This document shows positions 36,194-44,117 of a stretch of 64,000 nt of DNA, one piece after another. The stretch comes from Deltaproteobacteria bacterium. Its GTDB lineage: Bacteria; Desulfobacterota; Desulfomonilia; UBA1062. The notes under the pieces were generated by a model. That model made no database searches. It was given only the letters and a program-made list of their open reading frames with translations, and was not told the DNA's origin. The stretch covers positions 62,001 through 126,000 of the forward strand of contig JAHDOV010000014.1 in assembly GCA_018434685.1 (NCBI GenBank). Direction: 5' to 3'. The position numbers were made by a program, and so were the translations under genes. The number at the start of each line of letters is the position of its first letter. Positions within the stretch are counted from its first letter, which is position 1.

Positions 36194-36299
36194 CCGACCT
36201 GTTACTGCCGGCAGGGCCGATTATCCGGCGAGCACTGGGGATCTCCGCTGCGGGATATCCGGCTCCCCCTGCGGCAAGATCGCGGCAGTAACGGATCGG
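36194..36299 (+). other. Candidate structured RNA closed by a long helix
   Basis: CCGACCTGTTACTGCC (36194-36209) pairs with GGCAGTAACGGATCGG (36284-36299) over 15 pairs with one mismatch. One of the pairs is a U-G that is stable only in plus-strand RNA. Smaller hairpins such as GCCG-ATTAT-CCGGC lie inside. It sits between moaE and tRNA-Ala, both on the other strand. No known riboswitch class was recognised, and the strand assignment rests on a single wobble pair. Confidence 0.4.
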
Positions 36300-36332
36300 G
36301 AAAAGACCCTGTCCTGGCTTCGAAAGCCCTTG

Positions 36333-36686
36333 CTACCGGTATTCCTTCTTCTTCGTGCCGCCGGCCTTGACTGCGTTGAGCGTATCGGTGAGAACCGGGA
36401 TGACATTGTCCCTGATATCGCCTGCAACCACGATGGTGAGGAGATCATCTCCCACACTGAGCTCTCCCTCGTTGACCTCGACGAGGATCTCGATGATGCC
36501 GGGACGCTTCTTCTGCTCGGCGACAATGGCGTTGATGACATCCAGGTCCGCCTTGACATCCACCCGTGAAACCGGCGAGCCGTCGCGTGAACTGCCCCTG
36601 ACGACGCCGTTGTGGCACAGAATCATGCCGACTTTGCTGTAATCCTCTCGTGACTTTATCTTATCGATCAGCGCGTTGATGTCCAT
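36333..36686 (-). CDS. moaE: MoaE-like molybdopterin synthase catalytic subunit family protein
   Basis: The 117-residue protein follows the MoaE pattern: the early CHNGVVRGSSRDG segment, the central VEVNEGELSVGDDLLTIVVAGDIRDNVIPVL and the C-terminal KKKEYR, which supplies the conserved lysines. MoaE inserts sulfur from MoaD thiocarboxylate to make molybdopterin. It is shorter than typical MoaE (~150 residues) and stands alone, so it may be a divergent family member. GGAGG lies 8 bp before the ATG. Confidence 0.7.
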   Translation of the reverse strand: MDINALIDKIKSREDYSKVGMILCHNGVVRGSSRDGSPVSRVDVKADLDVINAIVAEQKKRPGIIEILVEVNEGELSVGDDLLTIVVAGDIRDNVIPVLTDTLNAVKAGGTKKKEYR

Positions 36687-36860
36687 TTATGGCCTCCATG
36701 ATGTTGTACTATGCTTGATAATCAATAATGGCAGGGGAAGTCAACCACGGAAAAAATTCCGTGTGGCGGATATCGCTCGGCGCCGGCCCATGGTAGGGAT
36801 TGCAATCGAAAACGTTCCGGTATACATAATGACACTGTTCCTTGAGATCGTTGGTTAATT

Positions 36861-36879
36861 CTGATTCAGGGAGAATCAG
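36861..36879. repeat. Inverted repeat upstream of the macro-domain gene
   Basis: CTGATTC (36861-36867) and GAATCAG (36873-36879) form a perfect dyad around AGGGA, 17 bp before the start codon. It may be an operator or a hairpin over the ribosome-binding region. Confidence 0.45.
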
Positions 36880-36896
36880 GATCAAAGGATGGTGGC

Positions 36897-37445
36897 ATGA
36901 AAGAGATACAGGTAGGAAAAACAAAACTCCAGTTCGTGGTCGGGGATATTACGGCGCAGGACACCGAGGCAGTGGTGAATGCCGCAAACACGAGACTCTC
37001 CCCCGGCGGCGGGGTTGCCGGGGCCATCCATGCAGCAGCGGGTCCCGGCCTGTGGGAAGAGTGCTCGAAACTCGGCGGGTGTGCCACCGGAGAGGCAAAG
37101 ATCTCGAAGGGATACGATCTGCCCAACACCTATGTGATCCATACCGTGGGCCCGGTATACCGCGGGTCTCCCGATGAACCCAGGCTCCTGAGGTCGTGCT
37201 ACCTCAACTCGCTCACGGTTGCAGACGCCCATGGCGTGAAGTCCGTCGCGTTTCCGGCGCTTAGCACCGGGATCTTCGGCTATCCCGTGGATGCGGCCGC
37301 GCAGGTCGCGATACAGGCCATCAGGGAATATCTCCAGGGCGATACGCGACTGGAGACGGTCAGGATGGTCCTCTATGACCAGGCGGCATACGATGCCCAT
37401 CTGAAGGCACTCGATGCCTTGGATGCCGGTGTGGGGGCGCGGTGA
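36897..37445 (+). CDS. Macro-domain protein, probable O-acetyl-ADP-ribose deacetylase
   Basis: This 182-residue macro domain has the ADP-ribose-binding signatures VVGDITAQDTEAVVNAANT, LSPGGGVAGAIH, and FPALSTGIFGYPVDAAA. These match bacterial YmdB/MacroD-type enzymes that hydrolyse O-acetyl-ADP-ribose or mono-ADP-ribosyl groups. It is followed immediately by kdsB (1 bp gap) and waaA, so it is probably cotranscribed with Kdo genes, an uncommon partner. Confidence 0.9.
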   Translation: MKEIQVGKTKLQFVVGDITAQDTEAVVNAANTRLSPGGGVAGAIHAAAGPGLWEECSKLGGCATGEAKISKGYDLPNTYVIHTVGPVYRGSPDEPRLLRSCYLNSLTVADAHGVKSVAFPALSTGIFGYPVDAAAQVAIQAIREYLQGDTRLETVRMVLYDQAAYDAHLKALDALDAGVGAR

Positions 37446-37446
37446 T

Positions 37447-38160
37447 ATGAAGGTCGTCGCTGTCATACCCGCACGGTACGGTTCTTCCCGGTTCCCGGGC
37501 AAACCCCTGGCCGATATCGCAGGCAAGCCCATGATCGCCCGAATCTACGAGCAGGTGGCTGCCTGTCCTGAGATCGATACGGTCCTTGTGGCAACCGATA
37601 ACCCCGAGATCTTCGATGTGGCCTCGTCGTATGGTGCCCAGGCAATCATGACGAGTCCGGACTGTCCTTCCGGCACCGACCGGGTCGCCCAGGCCGTCGA
37701 AGACATGGCCGTGGATGCCGTGGTCAATATCCAGGGAGACCAGGTGGTCCTCGATATACCGGCGCTCTCGTCGCTGGTGACCGAACTCCGGCAGGGATGC
37801 CCCATGGCCACCATTGCGACCGAGCTGTCCGATGACGAGCGCGATGACCCGAACTGTGTCAAGGTCGTGCAGGGTATTGGCGGCTTTGCCCTGTACTTTT
37901 CCCGCAGTCCGATACCATACGTTCGCAACCCCGGGCACGTAGCGATGCTCAAGCACATCGGCATCTACGGGTTCAGCGCCGAGACGCTCAGGAGGTATAC
38001 GGCCCTGGCGCCGTCGCCGCTGGAGTTGACGGAGTCCCTCGAGCAGCTCAGGGCGCTCGAAAACGGCATACCCATCAAGGTCATCGTGGCCCGCGGCGAG
38101 TTCCACGAGATCAACACCCCCGAAGACAGGGAAAGGGTGCTGCGCCGATGGCCTCGCTGA
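37447..38160 (+). CDS. kdsB: 3-deoxy-manno-octulosonate cytidylyltransferase
   Basis: The 237-residue enzyme activates Kdo with CTP to CMP-Kdo for LPS core synthesis. It has the nucleotide-binding start VVAVIPARYGSSRFPGKPLADI, VATDNPEIFD, SGTDRVAQAV, NIQGDQ and the C-terminal HEINTPEDRERV. The ATG at 37447 starts one base after the macro-domain stop codon; upstream in-frame Met codons lie within that gene. The 3' end overlaps waaA by 13 bp. Confidence 0.95.
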   Translation: MKVVAVIPARYGSSRFPGKPLADIAGKPMIARIYEQVAACPEIDTVLVATDNPEIFDVASSYGAQAIMTSPDCPSGTDRVAQAVEDMAVDAVVNIQGDQVVLDIPALSSLVTELRQGCPMATIATELSDDERDDPNCVKVVQGIGGFALYFSRSPIPYVRNPGHVAMLKHIGIYGFSAETLRRYTALAPSPLELTESLEQLRALENGIPIKVIVARGEFHEINTPEDRERVLRRWPR

Positions 38161-39386
38161 TCATCGTTCTCTATCGCATCCTCGGTGCGGTCCTCATCTG
38201 GCCTGCAAGCCTGCTTTTGTTCAGGCACCCGAATTTCCGGGGGACCCTGCTCGGACGCCTTGGGCTGAGGCTGCCTGAAATTCCCTCTAACCGGGGGATC
38301 ATCTGGGTGCATGCGGCCTCGGTGGGAGAGGTCAAGGCCGTAGCCGGCCTCATCCGGGAGCTCAAGCAGGACCGGCCGGATCTCTTCGTGTGCCTGAGCT
38401 CGGTGACCGTAACCGGGAGGGATGTCGCATCGAGGCTCGCGGAGATCGACCTGGTAATCCCCTTTCCCTTTGACCTGGCCTGGGTGATGAAGCGCTATAT
38501 GCTGCGGCTCTATCCCCAGGTGATCCTGGTGGTTGAAACAGAGCTCTGGCCGAACATGCTCCTCGGCGCTGAAAGCATAGGGATCCCCGTGGTGTTCGTG
38601 AATGCCCGCATGACCCCGCGGTCGTATGCCGGGTTTGAGAAGATCCGGTCTGTCATGAGGAAGGTGCTGAGAGCTGTGTCTGTTCTGGCCATGGCCGAGG
38701 GCGATGCTCAACGATTTTCCAGGCTCGGCGCCGGTCAGGTCGAGGTGCTGGGAAACCTGAAGCTCGATATGGTGGGCGAGGTTGACCTGGCGAGGAAACC
38801 GGAGCTGAGACAGCGGCTCGGGGTCGGGAAGCGGCCGGTCTTTATCGCGGGGAGCATCCGCGAGGGAGAGGAGGCGGCCGTGATCGATGCCATTGCTTAT
38901 GCAAAGGCCCGCATCCCGGACCTCTACAGTATCGTGGCTCCCCGGCATCCGGACATGCTCGCCTCACTCAAGGCACATGCCGGACGCACTGGGCTTGGAT
39001 GGGGGCTCAGGAGCACGATGCACGAGGCCGCAGATCTCCTGTTTGTCGACACCTTCGGCGAGCTCTTCGATCTCTATGGTGCCTCGGACGTGGCCTTTGT
39101 CGGGGGATCGCTCAAGGATCTCGGGGGGCAGAATATCCTGGAGCCCATTGCCTGGGAGGTTCCCACCATCCACGGCCCGCACATGGACAACTTCACCTGG
39201 GCCATGGAGGCGGTAGAGGGACACACACTCCGGGTTCAGGACGTGGCCGAACTGGGGACCGCCGTGGTGGAGGCGATACAGGATCCCGAGAAATACCGCA
39301 CCATGGCGCATGATGCCCGGGAAGCCCTCAATACCAGGCGTGGTGTGGGCAGGCGCTATGTTCGGGCACTGGAAGGATTCCTTTAA
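38148..39386 (+). CDS. waaA: 3-deoxy-D-manno-octulosonic acid transferase
   Basis: This 412-residue inner-membrane glycosyltransferase (GT30) adds Kdo to lipid A precursor. It has an N-terminal membrane anchor (LIIVLYRILGAVLIWPASLLL), the base-containing WVHAASVGEVKA, VETELWPNM and the C-terminal FVGGSLKDLGGQNILEPIAW donor-binding segment. It overlaps kdsB. The stop lies 8 bp from that of the convergent CoA-transferase gene. Confidence 0.95.
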   Translation: MASLIIVLYRILGAVLIWPASLLLFRHPNFRGTLLGRLGLRLPEIPSNRGIIWVHAASVGEVKAVAGLIRELKQDRPDLFVCLSSVTVTGRDVASRLAEIDLVIPFPFDLAWVMKRYMLRLYPQVILVVETELWPNMLLGAESIGIPVVFVNARMTPRSYAGFEKIRSVMRKVLRAVSVLAMAEGDAQRFSRLGAGQVEVLGNLKLDMVGEVDLARKPELRQRLGVGKRPVFIAGSIREGEEAAVIDAIAYAKARIPDLYSIVAPRHPDMLASLKAHAGRTGLGWGLRSTMHEAADLLFVDTFGELFDLYGASDVAFVGGSLKDLGGQNILEPIAWEVPTIHGPHMDNFTWAMEAVEGHTLRVQDVAELGTAVVEAIQDPEKYRTMAHDAREALNTRRGVGRRYVRALEGFL

Positions 39387-39394
39387 GTGACGGC

Positions 39395-41266
39395 TCACTC
39401 CTCCCGTTCGAAGGGGATCTCGACCTCGTAGGCCCCGGAGAAATCGAACGATGCCTTGACCGGATACCCGCACTGGCGGAAGGTCTTCATCATGGCATCG
39501 TTTTCCTTGAGGACCTCTGCGGTGAACCCTGAGATCCCCTGTTCCCGGGCGTAGCGGATCATATACCAGAGCAGGAAGCTTCCGATGCCGAGATGCTGCA
39601 TGTTGCCGCGGACCGTGAACCCGACTTCCGAGAAGTTGGTGGAGACGTCCCGATAGAGCTCGCCCAAGGCAATGATCTCTTCGTTGTCTCCGGATTTGTT
39701 CCTGCCGAGTATCCCGACGAAGGCCATGGAGTTTCTGTAATCGACATTCACGAATTTCTGCGCAGCCTCATGGGGGAAGATCTTGACCTTCTGGAGGAAG
39801 CGCTTGTAGAAGTCGGGCTCAGAAAGGGAATAGATGAGCTCCTGGACCTTCTTCTCGTCGGTGGGCTTGACCGGCCTGAAAAAGATCTGTTGGCCGGCCT
39901 TGTTCTGCCAGTAGGTCTCGTAGCGCTCCGGATAGATACAGTCCTGCCGGAGAAGCTGATCCTGGTAGATGTAGAACTTTTTCTTCGCTGCCTTCAGGAG
40001 GTCTTCCCGGAACTTGGGGTGCGATATGTTGATGAGTTCCATGGCCCTCTCCCGGATGGATTTTCCGTGAAGGTGGGCGATGCCGTATTCGGTCACCACG
40101 TAGTGGACATCGCCTCGCGTGAGGACGACCCCGCTGCCCTCATCCAGAAAAGGCGCAATCCGGGATTTTGTCCCGCGTTCGGCAGTGGAGGGCATGGCGA
40201 TGATGGATTTTCCACCCCGCGACCTGGCTGCCCCGCGAACAAAATCGAGCTGTCCCCCGATGCCGCTGTAGAGGAGCGAGCCAAGGGAGTCGGAGCAGAC
40301 CTGGCCGGTAAGGTCGACACTGAGTGCCGTGTTGATGGAGATCATCCTGTTGTTCTGCGCAATGATGAACGGATCGTTTACATGTTCGACCGGGTGAAAC
40401 TCGAACAGGGGGTTCTTGTCGATAAACCGGTAGAGTTTCCTCGTCCCCATGCAGAAGCTGGCTATGATCTTACCAGGGTGAAGATTCTTGTTCCTGCAGG
40501 TGATCACGCCCTGCTTGACGAGGTCGATGAGGCTGTCCGTGAAGACCTCGGTATGGATCCCGAGGTCCTTCTTCCCCCTGAGATATTTCATGACCGCACT
40601 GGGGATCGTTCCGTATCCCAGCTGGAGCGTGGAACCGTCTTCGATGAGTTCCGCCACATATTTCCCGATCTTCTTTGCAACCACGCCGGGGTCTTTCATG
40701 GGGAATTCAGGCAGAGGCTCGCTGTTGTGCACGAACGCGTCAATCTGGGACACGTGCAGGAAGCTGTCTCCGAGGGTGCGGGGCATATTCGGGTTTACCT
40801 CGGCCACCACGTAATCCGCGCACTCGGCAGCAGACTTGGTCACATCCACCGAGACCCCGAGGCTGACGTAACCGTACTTGTCCGGGGGCGACACGGTGAT
40901 GAGTGCCGTGTCCACATGGATCCGGCCCGTCTTGAACATCATGGGTATCTCGGAGAGGAATATCGGGGTATAGTCAGCCCTGCCATCCCAGATAGCCTTT
41001 CTCGTGTTCGCGCCGATGAAAAAGGCATTGTGCCGGAACGAATGGACAAAGTTCTCCTCGGTGTACGGCGCATTCCCCGCGGTGATGATGTGCATGATCT
41101 CCGTGTCCGCCAGGGACGGGGCCATGCCCATGAGGGTGTCCACGAGCAGCTGGGGTTTGCCGCATCCCGAGCCTATGAACACCCGGGAGCCCCTCCTGAT
41201 GGGCTTCAGCGCTTCCTCTGCCTCGGTATGGCTGTATGCGAACTCTTTCCTAAGGGCATTTCTCAT
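39395..41266 (-). CDS. Acetyl-CoA hydrolase/CoA-transferase fused to a GNAT acetyltransferase domain
   Basis: The first ~430 residues form an acetyl-CoA hydrolase/4-hydroxybutyrate CoA-transferase-type domain. Its conserved segments include GSGCGKPQLLVDTL, TEVFTDSLIDL, the DLTGQVCSDSLG region and LTRGDVHYVVTEYGIA. The last ~170 residues form a GNAT N-acetyltransferase domain with the acetyl-CoA loop RGNMQHLGIGSFLLWYMI and AEVLKENDAMMKTF. The start at 41266 follows AAGGA; the frame to 41443 lies inside the upstream gene. It lies 14 bp after the ADP-forming synthetase. The fusion may couple acyl-CoA turnover with lysine acetylation, but this is inference. Confidence 0.88.
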   Translation of the reverse strand: MRNALRKEFAYSHTEAEEALKPIRRGSRVFIGSGCGKPQLLVDTLMGMAPSLADTEIMHIITAGNAPYTEENFVHSFRHNAFFIGANTRKAIWDGRADYTPIFLSEIPMMFKTGRIHVDTALITVSPPDKYGYVSLGVSVDVTKSAAECADYVVAEVNPNMPRTLGDSFLHVSQIDAFVHNSEPLPEFPMKDPGVVAKKIGKYVAELIEDGSTLQLGYGTIPSAVMKYLRGKKDLGIHTEVFTDSLIDLVKQGVITCRNKNLHPGKIIASFCMGTRKLYRFIDKNPLFEFHPVEHVNDPFIIAQNNRMISINTALSVDLTGQVCSDSLGSLLYSGIGGQLDFVRGAARSRGGKSIIAMPSTAERGTKSRIAPFLDEGSGVVLTRGDVHYVVTEYGIAHLHGKSIRERAMELINISHPKFREDLLKAAKKKFYIYQDQLLRQDCIYPERYETYWQNKAGQQIFFRPVKPTDEKKVQELIYSLSEPDFYKRFLQKVKIFPHEAAQKFVNVDYRNSMAFVGILGRNKSGDNEEIIALGELYRDVSTNFSEVGFTVRGNMQHLGIGSFLLWYMIRYAREQGISGFTAEVLKENDAMMKTFRQCGYPVKASFDFSGAYEVEIPFEREE

Positions 41267-41280
41267 GTATCGGTATCCTT

Positions 41281-43422
41281 CTAGCCGGCCTTCTTCTGCT
41301 GTACCGCCGAAAACTGGGCCTCCTTCGTTGTGCCGTACCGGTACATCACGCTGAGTGCCTCGGCTGCCATCTCGGGGTTCGAATACACCGGGAAGCCAAG
41401 CTTTTCGAGACGAACGACGGCATCCATGGCGAACTCCTTGCACGGTACGCAGGTCATGATGGGTTTGCCCTTGTAGTCGATCTGCTGCAGTTCACTGGTG
41501 AAGGTGTCCAGGATCTCTGTCTGGCACACCACGATAAAGCTCCCGATATCTGCGCTGTCCACGCCGATCTCGATGGTCTTTCTCAGCTCCGCGGCATTCA
41601 TGGTGAAGGAATAATCGACCGGGTTGAGGCTCTGTACATAGCCGGGAAGGATTTCCCTGAGCCTGGTTTTCAATTCAGGCTCCAGTTCGCCGAGCCTCAT
41701 GCCGTTCAGGTAGAGGGTGTCTGTGGCGGCAACCCCCAGGGAGCCGGTATAGGTTATTACGAGCACCCCGTTATTGGCCGGGATCGGCTGCTTGGCAAAG
41801 GCGCGTGCCAGATCGAACATGTGGTCGTTGTTCCGTGCCCTGATGATGCCGGACTGCCTGAATGCGATATCGTTTATCGTGTCGTCTCCCGCGAGCGAGG
41901 CCGTGTGGGACATGACCGCCTTTTTGCCTGCATCGGTACGGCCGGATTTCAGGATAATGGTGGGCTTCTTCCTGGTCACCTCTTTTGCGACCTCGACGAA
42001 TCTCCTTCCGCTCGAGATATCCTCGAGGTACATGCAGATCACGTCTATGTTGTCGTCGTTACCGAGGTGATGGAGGATGTCGGTTTCGTTGATATCCAGC
42101 TTATTGCCGATAGTGGCGACAATGCCGAAATCCATGATGTGGCGGAGGCCCCAGAGGATGCCGGCCGCATATACGCCGGCCTGGGCAATCAATCCGATGT
42201 TGCCCTTGCCCAGTTCTTTCACGATCCCGATCGACTGAACCATATTGTGGTGTGTGTTGATGACACCTGCGCAGTTGGGTCCCAGGGCCCGGCAGCCATA
42301 TTTCTTCAGCACGCCCTTGATCTGTTCCTGGGCGCGTCTGCCCTCTTCGCCCAGTTCGGCGAACCCTGCACTCTCAATAACGATATGCTTTGCCCCCTTC
42401 CTGCAGCACTCCTCCACAGCGGCAGGGGTAGCCGAGGCAGGAACGAGCACGATGGCGACATCAATGGAATCCTCGATCTCGGTCAGGCTCTTGTAGGCCT
42501 TGACCCCCTGGATCACGTCGCATTTCGGATTGATAGGGTACAGCCTGGCCTTGCAGTGGTGGTTGACCAGGTTGTTGAAGACATTGTATCCGAGTTTTCC
42601 TTTGGTGTCCGATGCACCGATCAGGGCGATACTTTTGGGGTAGAAGAAATCATGGAAGTCAGTTCTCTTCTGGGCGGCGGGCAAGGAAGAAACCTTGCTG
42701 TCCACGAAGATCCGTGCATCGACAACGACATAGCCGTCCGGATAGCAGATCACCGGGTTCAGGTCGAGTTCCCTGATCTGGGGATGCTCCATGACCAGCC
42801 GTGAGATCTTGTGCAGGAGTGTCTTGAGCGAGTCGAGATCGACGCTGTGTCCCCGGTAGCCCCTGAGGAGGGGATAGCCCTTTATTTCCTGTATCATGGT
42901 GTCGATCTCCTGCTCGTCGATGGGCAGGATCCGGAACGTCACGTCTTTCATGACCTCCACAAAAATGCCGCCGAGGCCGAACATGAGCACGGGGCCGAAG
43001 ATGGGGTCCCGGGTGACGCCGATAATGACCTCGGTGCCTGGTTTGGCCATAGTCTGGACCGAGATGCCCTTGATGTTGACATCCTTGAATGCCTCGAGCA
43101 TGTCGATGCTTGCCGAGCGCACCGAGGCTGCATCGGGAAGATTCAGCCTGACCCCGCCGGAATCCGATTTGTGCACGACTTCTTCCGAGACGATTTTCAG
43201 GACCACGGGATACCCGATGTTCTCACTGATGGCCACCGCCTCCTGCGCTGTGCGGGCGACCTCATAACCGGTTGTCTGGATGTTGAGCTCTTCGAGCAGT
43301 CTCTTGCATTCGGGCTCGAGCAGATAGGTTCTCTTCTCTGCGCGGGCTTCGCCTACGATCTCATCCCAGAGATTGTATGATGGTTCGGATGATGTATGAA
43401 GTGCATGTGTTGCTGTTTCCAT
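41281..43422 (-). CDS. Acyl-CoA synthetase (ADP-forming), fused beta-alpha form
   Basis: In this 713-residue protein the ATP-grasp domain comes first (about residues 15-235; GYPVVLKIVSEEVVHKSDSG, FGPVLMFGLGGIFVEVM, LDLNPVICY). The CoA-binding domain (PKSIALIGASDTKGKLGYN) and ligase domains with the phosphohistidine motif MSHTASLAGDD follow. It makes ATP from acyl-CoA, ADP and phosphate, or activates acids in reverse. AGGAG lies 9 bp before the ATG at 43422. It forms an operon with the CoA-transferase/GNAT gene. Confidence 0.92.
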   Translation of the reverse strand: METATHALHTSSEPSYNLWDEIVGEARAEKRTYLLEPECKRLLEELNIQTTGYEVARTAQEAVAISENIGYPVVLKIVSEEVVHKSDSGGVRLNLPDAASVRSASIDMLEAFKDVNIKGISVQTMAKPGTEVIIGVTRDPIFGPVLMFGLGGIFVEVMKDVTFRILPIDEQEIDTMIQEIKGYPLLRGYRGHSVDLDSLKTLLHKISRLVMEHPQIRELDLNPVICYPDGYVVVDARIFVDSKVSSLPAAQKRTDFHDFFYPKSIALIGASDTKGKLGYNVFNNLVNHHCKARLYPINPKCDVIQGVKAYKSLTEIEDSIDVAIVLVPASATPAAVEECCRKGAKHIVIESAGFAELGEEGRRAQEQIKGVLKKYGCRALGPNCAGVINTHHNMVQSIGIVKELGKGNIGLIAQAGVYAAGILWGLRHIMDFGIVATIGNKLDINETDILHHLGNDDNIDVICMYLEDISSGRRFVEVAKEVTRKKPTIILKSGRTDAGKKAVMSHTASLAGDDTINDIAFRQSGIIRARNNDHMFDLARAFAKQPIPANNGVLVITYTGSLGVAATDTLYLNGMRLGELEPELKTRLREILPGYVQSLNPVDYSFTMNAAELRKTIEIGVDSADIGSFIVVCQTEILDTFTSELQQIDYKGKPIMTCVPCKEFAMDAVVRLEKLGFPVYSNPEMAAEALSVMYRYGTTKEAQFSAVQQKKAG

Positions 43423-43907
43423 AATAAATTCTCCTCTCTTGACGATCCTCTCCAATTCTATCAGGTTCAGCGGCGGTTATCCTCGTGATGAACATGTCGC
43501 AAACCCACCTGTGTATTGTTGCATGATGACGATGCGGGTCTGGAAAATCACACTGCAACCCGCTCATCGATCTTATTGTAATACTATCTGACCACACCTC
43601 ACGGTGCGAAAATTATGCCATGGGGGGTGGTCGTTGTATAACTGCTCGATTGGTAAGACAAAAGCATCCCCGGTCTCGTGCGAGCCCCCGTGGATATTAT
43701 GGCCTGTCTACCATAAACATGAGCTGTTTATGGTGTTTGAACCATAACCTGCCTTCGTGCAGGCCCCGGTTTTTCCCCGGGGTTCGTGCGGCGTCCCGAT
43801 GAACCGGTCTCTGCGGTTGTCCCTGGAGCCCTGCATGGCCAGGGCCCTGTGGCTGCAGCTCATTTATCATTGACATTGTCTTAAAATTCAGGCTAATACA
43901 GCTTACT
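43423..43907. other. Divergent intergenic region with a cluster of hairpins
   Basis: No gene is supported in these 485 bp. Four successive hairpins lie at 43710-43734 (ACCATAAACA/TGTTTATGGT), 43748-43763 (CCTGC/GCAGG), 43764-43782 (CCCCGG/CCGGGG) and 43828-43845 (GCCCTG/CAGGGC). None has the T tract of a terminator. They may be an unknown structured RNA or clustered operators. TTGACA at 43870-43875 is a possible -35 for the small gene to the right. Confidence 0.5.
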
Positions 43908-44111
43908 ATGACAACAGATAGATCTTTATGCCCGCTATGTGCTTGGAGAGGCGACTGTAAGAAGAAGTTCAACAAAGGGTCCGGTATTCACTGCCCGGAT
44001 TTCAGCAGAGACCTGAGCGTGAAAGACAAGGAGCTCGAAGGGGAGCTCGATAAGCAGTCCGCGTCAAAAGACACGGAGAAAAAGTCCAAAAAGGGTCTCT
44101 GGCCTATGTAG
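43908..44111 (+). CDS. Small cysteine-rich conserved-type protein
   Basis: The 67-residue product has four Cys in LCPLCAWRGDCKKKF and GIHCPDFSRDL, suggesting a zinc or Fe-S site, and a highly charged Lys/Glu/Asp-rich C-terminal half. I recall similar small proteins in anaerobic Desulfobacterota genomes but cannot name a function. It has no clear Shine-Dalgarno sequence, and a promoter -35 TTGACA lies only 33 bp upstream. It converges with the secreted propeller-like gene (6 bp apart). Confidence 0.6.
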   Translation: MTTDRSLCPLCAWRGDCKKKFNKGSGIHCPDFSRDLSVKDKELEGELDKQSASKDTEKKSKKGLWPM

Positions 44112-44117
44112 GCCTGA

